5,982 bases of DNA from Sphingobacteriales bacterium (GTDB lineage: Bacteria; Bacteroidota; Bacteroidia; Chitinophagales; Chitinophagaceae): the NCBI GenBank assembly GCA_023251215.1, contig JAHEZF010000113.1, forward strand, positions 1 to 5,982, written 5' to 3'. The translations under genes and the position numbers were made by a program. Within the stretch, counting starts at the first letter, position 1; each line of letters starts with the position of its first letter. This document shows, piece by piece, positions 1 through 5,982 of this stretch. The notes beneath the pieces are model-generated. The model saw only the letters and a program-made list of their open reading frames with translations, was not told where the DNA came from and ran no database searches.

Positions 1-616
1 TTTTGAGATGAAGTACTACAATGCGGACGGTAAAGAAGGAAGTATGTGTGGCAATGGGGGACGATGCATGACAAAATTTGCATACCACTTAGGCATTCAT
101 AAAAATTCTTACAGATTTTTTGCCGTGGATGGAGCCCATGAATCAGAAATTGATACCGATGGAATTGTCTCGCTGAAAATGAAAGATGTAACAGTCATCA
201 GGAAATTTCACACTGATTTTATACTGGATACCGGGTCGCCTCACTATGTAAAGATGGTGCCGGATGTAATGAATATTGATGTATTTAAAAAAGGCCACGA
301 TATACGCCACAGCAAAGAATTTGAAGATGAGGGCATCAACGTAAATTTTGTAGAACAATTAGAAGATCCGGATAAAATAATGGTAAGAACTTACGAAAGA
401 GGTGTGGAAGATGAAACCTGGTCTTGCGGCACAGGCGTGACCGCTGCAGCATTGGTTTGTTTCCACAATGAAAATGGTTTTAATGATGTGGAGGTAAAAA
501 CCCTGGGAGGAAAACTTAGTGTGGAATTTGACCGGGTGGATGACGGCCGCTATAAAAACATCTGGCTCTGTGGTCCTGCTGAAAAAGTTTTTGAAGGTTC
601 GGTAGAAATAAAATAA
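1..616 (+). CDS. dapF: Diaminopimelate epimerase, 5'-truncated by window edge
   Basis: DapF interconverts LL- and meso-diaminopimelate in the cytoplasm, the late step of the lysine pathway that also supplies meso-DAP for peptidoglycan. The reading frame is open from base 2, so the true start lies outside the window. About 204 residues are visible against a family length near 260-275, so roughly 55-70 N-terminal residues are missing. Both halves of the two-cysteine catalytic pair are present. The first is in MCGNGGRC (Cys codon at 47-49), preceded by the typical NADG. The second is in ETWSCGTG (Cys codon at 425-427), preceded by the substrate-contacting ERG segment. The HYVKMVPDV and INVNFVE stretches are also typical of the family. 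The gene ends in TAA one base before the start of the DinB-like gene, which suggests co-transcription and translational coupling. Its promoter is outside the window. The identification is firm and the enzyme looks intact over the visible part. Confidence 0.96.
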   Translation, partial: FEMKYYNADGKEGSMCGNGGRCMTKFAYHLGIHKNSYRFFAVDGAHESEIDTDGIVSLKMKDVTVIRKFHTDFILDTGSPHYVKMVPDVMNIDVFKKGHDIRHSKEFEDEGINVNFVEQLEDPDKIMVRTYERGVEDETWSCGTGVTAAALVCFHNENGFNDVEVKTLGGKLSVEFDRVDDGRYKNIWLCGPAEKVFEGSVEIK

Positions 617-617
617 G

Positions 618-1151
618 ATGCCTGGAATTTTATCCAAAGAAGAGATCATTCAGCAGTTAGAAACTGTTTCAAGCCAGTTCACCGGATTTTGTTCCGGTAT
701 AAAAGATGAATTGTTTTTTTATCAGCCCACCGGAAAATGGTCTATTGCACAGAATGTAAAACATCTCATTACCTCCACAGATACTACAAGATTAGCCTTT
801 TCACTTCCCAAGTTCCTGGTAAGGCTGTATGCAGGCAAGCCCAACCGCCCTTCCCGCACTTATGATGAACTGGTAGAAAAGTATAAATTGAAATTGGAAA
901 AAGGAGGCCGTGCCAGCGGACGATTTATTCCAAATCCTGTTACAGCAAAAGCTAATAAAGAAAAAATGATCCAAACATTTTCAAAAGCAATGCAACAACT
1001 AACTGCCAGCATTAACAAAAAGTGGCAAGACCCGCAATTAGAAAAGTATATCGCCCCGCATCCATTGCTGGGCAAAATAACGTTAAGGGAATTATGCTAT
1101 TTCACTATTTATCATACCCAGCATCATTTGAATACTATTAAATCAAGATAA
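618..1151 (+). CDS. DinB-like (DinB_2/YfiT type) putative metal-dependent protein
   Basis: This 177-residue protein matches the DinB/YfiT four-helix-bundle superfamily in length and in its metal-ligand pattern. The first histidine, H49, sits in KWSIAQNVKHLI. The C-terminal helix has H166 and H170 in YHTQHH, four residues apart. Together they would form the three-histidine site that binds a divalent metal in this family. Characterised relatives include bacillithiol S-transferase BstA and other thiol-dependent enzymes, but most members have unknown substrates and I cannot assign one here. There is no signal peptide or membrane helix, so it is probably cytoplasmic. The middle region (about residues 72-112) is basic and rich in Arg, Lys and Gly. 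The start is well placed: the ATG is one base after the dapF stop, and the next in-frame Met is at residue 117. Shared transcription with dapF is likely, but a functional link to diaminopimelate synthesis is not implied. Confidence 0.85.
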   Translation: MPGILSKEEIIQQLETVSSQFTGFCSGIKDELFFYQPTGKWSIAQNVKHLITSTDTTRLAFSLPKFLVRLYAGKPNRPSRTYDELVEKYKLKLEKGGRASGRFIPNPVTAKANKEKMIQTFSKAMQQLTASINKKWQDPQLEKYIAPHPLLGKITLRELCYFTIYHTQHHLNTIKSR

Positions 1152-1160
1152 ATTTTGAAA

Positions 1161-1189
1161 TTGAAATTAAAACTCCCGGCTTACCTTTG
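1161..1189 (+). promoter_or_regulatory. Bacteroidota-type promoter of corA
   Basis: TACCTTTG at 1182-1189 is an exact match to the Bacteroidota -7 consensus TAnnTTTG. A TTG at 1161-1163 lies 18 bases upstream, an acceptable spacing for the -33 element. Transcription would be expected to begin near 1195-1200, giving a leader of about 20-25 bases before the corA ATG. It lies between the DinB-like stop and corA, so corA probably has its own promoter even though it follows in the same direction. Confidence 0.7.
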
Positions 1190-1218
1190 CCTGCCCTTAA
1201 ATATGGTACCTCCGGTTT

Positions 1219-2157
1219 ATGATTCAGTATTTCAAAAATATCAACCAGCAAACTATAGAGATCAACACACCCGAGGCAGGGTCATGGATCAATATTTTGC
1301 CGCCGCTGAAACAGGAAGAATTTTCAGAATTATCAACAGGTCTGCAAATACCCATTGATTTTCTTACCGACTCACTGGATATTGATGAAAGAAGCCGTTT
1401 TGAAGAAGATGATAATGTTAAACTCATTGTCATTAAAACACCCACTGAAAATGATTCCTTCAATGAAAGCGATGCCTATTACATCACGATTCCTGTCTGC
1501 ATCATTCTGACACAAAACCAGATCGTCACTGTCAATTCTTTTGCTAACCCGGCTATGAAAAGATTTCTGAGCACTTTTCAGAATCGTCAGCCTGATGAGA
1601 AAAACATGATGGTGCTGAAGATATTCGAAAAGGTCACTCAGGCATATATGCAATACCTGAAGGAGATCAATCAGCGACGCAATGCCATGGAGCAAAAACT
1701 GTATGCCAGCAACCGCAACGAAGAGTTGCTTGAATTGATGAGGATCCAGAAAAGCCTTGTGTATTTTGTAACGGCGCTGAAGTCGAATGAAATGCTGCTG
1801 CTGAAAGTTGCCCGCACCAATTTTCTCTCACTTAATGAAGAAGAAAAAGAATTGCTGGATGACCTGATCGTAGATATTTCGCAGGGACTTGAAATGGCCA
1901 ACATTTATACCAATATCCTCAGCAGCACATTAGATGCTTTTGCCAGCATCATCAGCAATAACCTGAATAATGTGCTGAAGCGGCTCACTTCCATCACCAT
2001 CATTATTTCCCTGCCTGCATTGGTTACAGGAATTTATGGCATGAACGTTCCTATTCCCTATGCTAATTCAACACATGCCTTTTATATTCCCATTGTCATA
2101 TCGCTTGGCATTTCTCTCATCATCAGTTGGTATTTCCTGAAGAAAAAATGGTTCTGA
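1219..2157 (+). CDS. corA: CorA-family magnesium/cobalt transport protein
   Basis: CorA proteins are homopentameric inner-membrane channels that let Mg2+, and often Co2+ or Ni2+, into the cell. The 312-residue length is normal for the family. Residues 1 to about 250 form the charged cytoplasmic domain, with a long helical stretch around 140-250. Two C-terminal membrane helices follow (about 256-273 and 287-307). The signature Gly-Met-Asn is at 274-276 in GIYGMNVPIP, where the family selectivity filter sits, and the tail KKKWF is basic as expected on the cytoplasmic side. The loop after GMN lacks the acidic MPEL segment of classical CorA, as in many divergent members, so Zn2+ (ZntB-like) or another divalent ion cannot be excluded. 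An in-frame stop at 1198-1200 leaves the ATG at 1219 as the only upstream ATG. A separate promoter precedes it, and no Mg2+-sensing leader structure is evident in the short 5' region. Confidence 0.93.
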   Translation: MIQYFKNINQQTIEINTPEAGSWINILPPLKQEEFSELSTGLQIPIDFLTDSLDIDERSRFEEDDNVKLIVIKTPTENDSFNESDAYYITIPVCIILTQNQIVTVNSFANPAMKRFLSTFQNRQPDEKNMMVLKIFEKVTQAYMQYLKEINQRRNAMEQKLYASNRNEELLELMRIQKSLVYFVTALKSNEMLLLKVARTNFLSLNEEEKELLDDLIVDISQGLEMANIYTNILSSTLDAFASIISNNLNNVLKRLTSITIIISLPALVTGIYGMNVPIPYANSTHAFYIPIVISLGISLIISWYFLKKKWF

Positions 2158-2181
2158 TACCCCTATCCCCTGAAAAGGGAA

Positions 2182-2211
2182 TTCAATTCAAGTCTTTCAT
2201 TGCTATTTTTG
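2182..2211 (+). promoter_or_regulatory. Probable promoter of the Nudix gene
   Basis: TATTTTTG at 2204-2211 matches the Bacteroidota -7 consensus TAnnTTTG. At the expected -33 distance there is only a degenerate TTC (2182-2184, 19 bases upstream), so the upstream element is poor. A transcript would start near 2218, leaving about 20 A/T-rich bases before the ATG at 2237, with no Shine-Dalgarno sequence. Confidence 0.5.
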
Positions 2212-2236
2212 CTTTCGACAGACAACGTTTTTATTT

Positions 2237-2695
2237 ATGTTCAACATAAGAGTATATGGTGTATTGATCAATGAAAAAAGACAAGTTCTGGTAAGTGATG
2301 AATTCATCCGCGGTAACTATTATACCAAGTTTCCCGGAGGTGGTTTGGAATTTGGCGAAGGGACCCGTGATTGCCTGAAAAGAGAATTCAAAGAAGAAAT
2401 AAACCTGGAAGTGGAGATTGGCGATCATATTTACACTACTGATTTTTTCCAGCTGTCTGCTTTTAATCCTGAACACCAGATCATATCAGTCTATTATTTT
2501 GCCAAAGCGATGGAAGAAATAAAAGCTCCGCTGAGAAACAAAGCATTTGATTTTGACGAAAGAGAAATGAAAATGTATGACGAAACAGGGGAAACGGAAA
2601 CTTTCCGTTTCGTTGACTGGAAAGATTTTTCCGAAGAAACTGTGACCCTGCCTATTGACAAGATCGTTGCATCCATAATAAAGAAAAAATCCTGA
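2237..2695 (+). CDS. Nudix hydrolase
   Basis: Nudix enzymes hydrolyse nucleoside diphosphates linked to another moiety, or related pyrophosphates, using Mg2+ or Mn2+. The 152-residue protein is one Nudix domain. The Nudix box spans residues 35-57 and fits G-x5-E-x7-REU-x-EE-x-G-U: G35, E41, R49-E50, E53-E54 and a final hydrophobic L57. The metal-binding glutamates are all present. The one deviation is Asn56 where the consensus has Gly, a position known to vary. A KFPGGG turn precedes the box, as expected. The substrate cannot be predicted from the sequence. The protein has no signal peptide or membrane segment, so it should be cytoplasmic. It follows corA at 79 bases with its own likely promoter. 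Its TGA stop directly abuts the stop of the convergent transporter gene. Confidence 0.92.
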   Translation: MFNIRVYGVLINEKRQVLVSDEFIRGNYYTKFPGGGLEFGEGTRDCLKREFKEEINLEVEIGDHIYTTDFFQLSAFNPEHQIISVYYFAKAMEEIKAPLRNKAFDFDEREMKMYDETGETETFRFVDWKDFSEETVTLPIDKIVASIIKKKS

Positions 2696-3505
2696 TTAGC
2701 CTGCAGCAGGAATATTGGTAAACCCATCATCTTCATAACCCATCGCCGTTCGTTTCATTTTAACAGCCTTTTCATGTCCCAGGTATTTCTCTATTCTTTT
2801 TTCAACAAAATAAATAACCGGCGTAAGGATAATAGCCATGGTGAATTTATAGATATAATTCATCAGGCAAATGCCCAGTACCAGTTGCCAGCTCCACCCT
2901 TTCCCGATTTTAAATGCAATGAATAAAACAATAAAACTGTCCACCAGTTGTGAGATCAAGGTAGAGCCGGTTGCCCGCAACCATATTTTCTTTTCACCAG
3001 TTATTTTCTTTATTCTGTGAAAAACCGTTACATCAATTAGCTGGCTAACCAGAAAAGCCGTGATGCTTCCAAAAATGATCCACATGCCCTGGCCAAAAAT
3101 AGAATTGTAAGCTTTTGACATATCGGGAACACCGCCGGCAACACCTGTAGAATACCAGAAATCAGCAGGCGGCACACCCATGGACAGGTAAAACATTATA
3201 AAAGCATACCCGATTAATATTACCGCAGTGTAAGAAATTCTTTTCACAGCTTTTCGGCCAAAATATTCATTCACTAAATCAGTCATAACAAACTCCAGTG
3301 GCCAGAGTAGCACACCACAAGTCAGGTTGAATGACAATCCGCTTTGTCCAAACAGTGTAAAATTTACCGGGTGAAATCCAAATAATTTTTCTAACGAAAA
3401 AATTTTATTGCCGATGGTTTCTGCGATCAGTGCATTGCAGCAAAAGAAAGCTGTCATGCCAAGGAAAAGCTTCGTGGCCTTATCTTTGAGAATCGTTTGG
3501 ATCAT
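2696..3505 (-). CDS. yhhQ: Queuosine precursor transporter (YhhQ/VUT family, DUF165)
   Basis: Members of the VUT/YhhQ family are inner-membrane transporters. E. coli YhhQ imports preQ0/preQ1 (7-deazaguanine precursors) used to make queuosine in tRNA. This 269-residue protein carries the family motifs in order: WPLEFVMTDLVNEYFG at residues 68-83, SITAFLVSQLIDVTVF at 147-162, and GSTLISQLVDS at 180-190. Roughly six hydrophobic helices are visible (about 11-30, 56-77, 91-110, 141-162, 181-200 and 206-232). It is longer than the E. coli protein (about 220 residues). The extra length lies in the loop around 110-140 and in a charged C-terminal tail from about 235. The ATG at 3503-3505 lies inside the end of the upstream small membrane protein gene (26-bp overlap), which argues for translational coupling. 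Preference for preQ0, preQ1 or queuine cannot be read from the sequence. Confidence 0.9.
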   Translation of the reverse strand: MIQTILKDKATKLFLGMTAFFCCNALIAETIGNKIFSLEKLFGFHPVNFTLFGQSGLSFNLTCGVLLWPLEFVMTDLVNEYFGRKAVKRISYTAVILIGYAFIMFYLSMGVPPADFWYSTGVAGGVPDMSKAYNSIFGQGMWIIFGSITAFLVSQLIDVTVFHRIKKITGEKKIWLRATGSTLISQLVDSFIVLFIAFKIGKGWSWQLVLGICLMNYIYKFTMAIILTPVIYFVEKRIEKYLGHEKAVKMKRTAMGYEDDGFTNIPAAG

Positions 3506-3788
3506 TCAGGTAAAATATATAATAAAATAATACAAATAAAAATAACAGGTTGGCAATAACCAGCCACAGGGGTACATATTTTTTTAAATTCCTCCTGATA
3601 ATAAGAACCGCTAAATAACAGAGGATGGTGACCGGTACAATGACCATCCCCATAAAATAACCAATAGTGATGATCGTGGACACAAGGCTTTCATCGCTTA
3701 GCCAGTTCCGGAAAAGTAATGACAATGATAGCAGGAAAAAAAAGCCGCAGATAAATGCCAGTCTTGACAAAAATAAAAGCCAGCGCAT
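3480..3788 (-). CDS. Small three-helix membrane protein of unknown function
   Basis: I do not recognise this 102-residue protein. It is strongly hydrophobic, with three predicted membrane segments at about residues 6-26, 36-64 and 72-93. Basic stretches (RR-NLKK at 65-70) separate the second and third segments. The C-terminal tail NDPNDSQR is short and polar, and no cysteine or histidine motif stands out. It is believable as a gene for three reasons: the frame gives a coherent transmembrane pattern, it starts with ATG at 3786-3788 next to a divergent intergenic region, and it overlaps the transporter start by 26 bp on the same strand. It is the first gene of a two-gene unit with yhhQ. A helper role for the transporter is possible but is only inferred from position. 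Confidence 0.72.
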   Translation of the reverse strand: MRWLLFLSRLAFICGFFFLLSLSLLFRNWLSDESLVSTIITIGYFMGMVIVPVTILCYLAVLIIRRNLKKYVPLWLVIANLLFLFVLFYYIFYLNDPNDSQR

Positions 3789-3793
3789 CGGGG

Positions 3794-3808
3794 ATTTTAG
3801 TCTAAAAT
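3794..3808. promoter_or_regulatory. Perfect 15-bp palindrome between divergent genes, operator-like
   Basis: ATTTTAG, one T, then CTAAAAT form a perfect inverted repeat with 7-bp arms. It sits 5 bases upstream of the minus-strand small membrane protein start and 33 bases upstream of the YfhO-family gene. On the minus strand the right arm falls within TATTTTAG (3802-3809), one mismatch from the Bacteroidota -7 consensus, so a bound protein could block that promoter. It is A/T-rich and could have arisen by chance. It is too short and lacks the T-tract of a terminator for either strand. Confidence 0.35.
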
Positions 3809-3812
3809 AGCA

Positions 3813-3820
3813 TTATTTTG
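3813..3820 (+). promoter_or_regulatory. Possible -7 element for the YfhO-family gene
   Basis: TTATTTTG differs from TAnnTTTG at one position and lies 21 bases before the ATG at 3842. No TTG is present at the -33 distance, so this is a weak call. It rests mainly on the need for a promoter within the 53-bp divergent region. Confidence 0.25.
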
Positions 3821-3841
3821 TCAGCATAATATTGAAGAATA

Positions 3842-5982
3842 ATGAAAAATCAGATGCTGAAAAAAATACTCCCCCATTTTATTGCCGTAGCCATTTTCCT
3901 GATCGTATCAATATTGTTTTGCAAACCTGTCCTCGAAGGAAATGTATTGAACCAGCATGACATTGTGGGATGGAAAGGCATGGCGCAAAATGCTTTTGAA
4001 TACAAAGAAAAGAATGGTCGTTTCCCGTTATGGAATCCCAATCTGTTCAGCGGTATGCCCAATTACCAGGTAGCCATGCAGGGTAAAAGCATTTTACCTG
4101 ACCTGACAAAGATATTTACATTGGGAATGCCTAAACCTATTAACTTTTTTTTCCTCGCAGCTATATGTTTCTATATTCTTTGCTTAGCATTAAGGACAAA
4201 ACCTATTATTGGGATCTTTGGGGGACTTGCTTTTGCTTTCTCCACATATAATCCTGTTATCCTGAGTGCGGGGCATGAATCCAAGATGCTGGCGATTGCT
4301 TATATGCCTTTATTGCTTTCGGGCCTCATTTGCACATTTGAAAAAAAATACTGGCTGGGCCTTGCTCTTACAACGGTTGGCGCCTATCTTGAAATTGGGG
4401 TTAATCACCCACAGATTAATTTTTATTTTTTACTGGTTGCTATTGCAGTTACGCTTAGTTATCTTTTTACCTGGATAAAACAAAAAGACTGGAAACATAT
4501 TGCATTGTCCGGGGGAATAACTATTGCAGCAGCCATTACCGGCCTGGCAGGAAGTGCGCCTTCCATGATGACATCTTATGAATACAGCAAATTCACCATG
4601 CGGGGGGGTAAGGATATTTCCATTGAAGGAGATTCGGTGAAGGCGGCAAAAACTTCGGGGCTTGATACCGGTTATGCATTTCAATACAGTTTGGGCAAAG
4701 CCGAAACTGCCGTGATGCTGATGCCCAATGCATTTGGAGGAAGCAGCGCTAAACCAATTGGCGAAAATTCGCATGTGGTTGAAAAATTAACAGCAAGAGG
4801 TGTGCAGGAAAATAATGCACAGCAATTAGCAGGCAGCCTTCCTAAATATTGGGGCGGTATTGAACCCACTACTTCCGGGCCACCTTATCTTGGAGTAGTT
4901 GTTTGTTTACTCGCATTACTTGGATTTGTATTATATAAAAAACCTTTGCGCTGGGGATTATTAGCTGTATCGGTTCTGGCCATTTTAATGTCATGGGGAA
5001 AATATCTGCCCGGCTTCAATACTTTTTTATTCGAACACCTGCCTATGTATAATAAATTCCGTGCCCCATCCATGACAATGGTGGTAACTGAATTTACTAT
5101 TCCCATTGTTGCTGTACTGATATTACAGCAATTATTATTTGCTGATAAAGCAAGAGACCTGTTAAAGACAAATTTCAAAAAAATATTGTACGCCATCGGT
5201 GGATTATTTGCTTTGTTGGCAATGATGTACCTGGCAATGGATTACTCATCACCCATTGACAAAATTTTGCTGGCAAACAAATGGGATAACAGCGGTACCG
5301 ACGAAATTGGACGGTTGATCGTATCCGGGCTTAAAGCAGACCGTAAAGCAATGTTTGGCGGCCAACTATTAAGAACATTAGGTTTTGCAGTGCTTGTTGT
5401 TGGCTTACTGTACATGTACCTGAGAAATATTATCAAGCCCTGGATCGTAGCCATTGCTCTGATTCTCATCAGCAGCCTTGACCTGTTCATGATTGATAAA
5501 GATTATCTGAATGAAGATAATTATGTATCGAAGGATGAACTGGTGAATGAGCACTTCACGGCTTCTCAAATTGATCAACAAATATTACAGGATAAAGACC
5601 CCGACTTCAGGATATTTAATATGGCGGGTGATACCTACCAGGAATCCCGCACTTCTTACTTCCATAAATCAATAGGCGGTTATCATCCTGCCAAGTTGCG
5701 CATTTACCAGGATGTAATAGAAAGATATTTGCGTGCAAGTCCAAACCCGTCTGTGCTGAACATGCTGAATGCAAAATATATTATTGCAGCGAATCAAAAG
5801 ACGGGACAGGAATCAGTGATTCCGAACCCCGATGCCTTTGGCCCTTGCTGGCTGGTTAAAAATGTGAAGTTGGTGGATGACCGTGTAGCTTCCATACAAT
5901 CACTTGGCAGCACTAACCTGAAAGATACAGCAGTGGTAGAAAAATCATTCAGCAAAAATATCGTTCAGCCTCAATGGGATTC
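3842..5982 (+). CDS. YfhO-family multi-pass membrane protein, 3'-truncated by window edge
   Basis: The frame is open from the ATG at 3842 to the right edge, giving 713 residues without a stop. Members in Bacteroidota are commonly longer, so the end lies outside. The family (bacterial membrane protein YfhO) has a GT-C-like architecture. B. subtilis YfhO takes part in glycosylating lipoteichoic acid with a lipid-linked sugar. Visible features are one N-terminal helix (about 11-27), then a periplasmic loop with QHD (D40, the likely counterpart of the GT-C loop aspartate) and PLWNPNLFSGMPNYQ (62-76). Further family-like segments are EIGVNHPQIN (184-193), SYEYSKFTMRG (245-255) and HLPMYNKFRAPSM (399-411). 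About ten more helices are scattered between residues 100 and 552. A soluble periplasmic region begins near 555 and includes FHKSIGGYHPAKLR (607-620). The substrate is unknown; Bacteroidota lack lipoteichoic acid, so a different envelope polymer or protein is implied. The ATG at 3842 is preferred over the in-frame ATG at 3854 because GAAGA lies just upstream of it. Confidence 0.85.
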   Translation, partial: MKNQMLKKILPHFIAVAIFLIVSILFCKPVLEGNVLNQHDIVGWKGMAQNAFEYKEKNGRFPLWNPNLFSGMPNYQVAMQGKSILPDLTKIFTLGMPKPINFFFLAAICFYILCLALRTKPIIGIFGGLAFAFSTYNPVILSAGHESKMLAIAYMPLLLSGLICTFEKKYWLGLALTTVGAYLEIGVNHPQINFYFLLVAIAVTLSYLFTWIKQKDWKHIALSGGITIAAAITGLAGSAPSMMTSYEYSKFTMRGGKDISIEGDSVKAAKTSGLDTGYAFQYSLGKAETAVMLMPNAFGGSSAKPIGENSHVVEKLTARGVQENNAQQLAGSLPKYWGGIEPTTSGPPYLGVVVCLLALLGFVLYKKPLRWGLLAVSVLAILMSWGKYLPGFNTFLFEHLPMYNKFRAPSMTMVVTEFTIPIVAVLILQQLLFADKARDLLKTNFKKILYAIGGLFALLAMMYLAMDYSSPIDKILLANKWDNSGTDEIGRLIVSGLKADRKAMFGGQLLRTLGFAVLVVGLLYMYLRNIIKPWIVAIALILISSLDLFMIDKDYLNEDNYVSKDELVNEHFTASQIDQQILQDKDPDFRIFNMAGDTYQESRTSYFHKSIGGYHPAKLRIYQDVIERYLRASPNPSVLNMLNAKYIIAANQKTGQESVIPNPDAFGPCWLVKNVKLVDDRVASIQSLGSTNLKDTAVVEKSFSKNIVQPQWD

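Noticed and set aside
143..649. Minus-strand open frames opposite dapF
   Set aside because: dapF has both catalytic cysteine motifs in the plus frame. The antisense products show no motif or coherent membrane topology.
1155..1358. Plus-strand open frame of 67 codons overlapping the start of corA
   Set aside because: It is in a different frame from corA, starts upstream of the likely transcription start, and its product has no coherent domain or membrane pattern. It looks like a shadow.
2166..2180. Short hairpin TCCC...GGGA after corA as a terminator
   Set aside because: The stem has only four pairs and no T-tract follows directly, so it does not support a terminator call.
3524..3545. A/T-rich stretch upstream of yhhQ with a minus-strand TTTATTTG as a separate yhhQ promoter
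   Set aside because: It mismatches the -7 consensus at the conserved A, no TTG lies at the right distance, and such A/T-rich matches are expected by chance. Coupling to the upstream overlapping gene explains expression.
4266..4478. Plus-strand open frame of 70 codons inside the YfhO-family gene
   Set aside because: The overlapping +2 frame encodes continuous family-like sequence through this whole stretch, so this is an out-of-frame shadow.
4430..5490. Four minus-strand open frames (4430-4774, 4681-4869, 4885-5196, 5242-5490)
   Set aside because: All are antisense to the continuous YfhO-family frame, carry no recognisable motifs and have no promoter-like elements of their own.

Overview
The window looks like a piece of a Bacteroidota chromosome, most likely Chitinophagaceae or a near relative. 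That placement is an inference from three things. The genes have moderate-to-low GC. Shine-Dalgarno sequences are weak or absent. Promoter-like TAnnTTTG elements, the Bacteroidota -7 consensus, precede corA (TACCTTTG with an upstream TTG) and the Nudix gene (TATTTTTG). The protein types, especially the large YfhO-family membrane protein, are also common in this phylum. No RNA gene, CRISPR array, insertion sequence or phage gene was seen.

Layout. The plus strand opens inside dapF (diaminopimelate epimerase, 5' end outside the window). One base after its stop comes a DinB-like metal-binding protein, so the two are probably one operon. A 67-bp gap with a good Bacteroidota promoter leads to a corA-type Mg2+/Co2+ channel gene. 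A second, shorter gap with a probable promoter leads to a Nudix hydrolase. The Nudix stop codon abuts, with no base between, the stop codon of a convergent minus-strand pair. That pair is a small three-helix membrane protein gene followed by a YhhQ/VUT-type queuosine precursor transporter gene, and the two overlap by 26 bp. A 53-bp divergent region holding a perfect 15-bp palindrome separates this pair from a long plus-strand gene for a YfhO-family multi-pass membrane protein. That gene runs off the right edge and 713 codons are visible.

How the genes relate. They are mostly independent housekeeping and envelope functions: meso-diaminopimelate supply for peptidoglycan and lysine, divalent cation uptake, nucleotide-type pyrophosphohydrolysis, tRNA queuosine precursor uptake, and possibly envelope glycosylation by the YfhO protein. 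Nothing here forms an obvious defence system, biosynthetic cluster or mobile element. The most open questions are the small membrane protein coupled to the transporter, the palindrome between the divergent genes, and the substrate of the YfhO-family protein. There is no gene-free stretch longer than about 80 bases.
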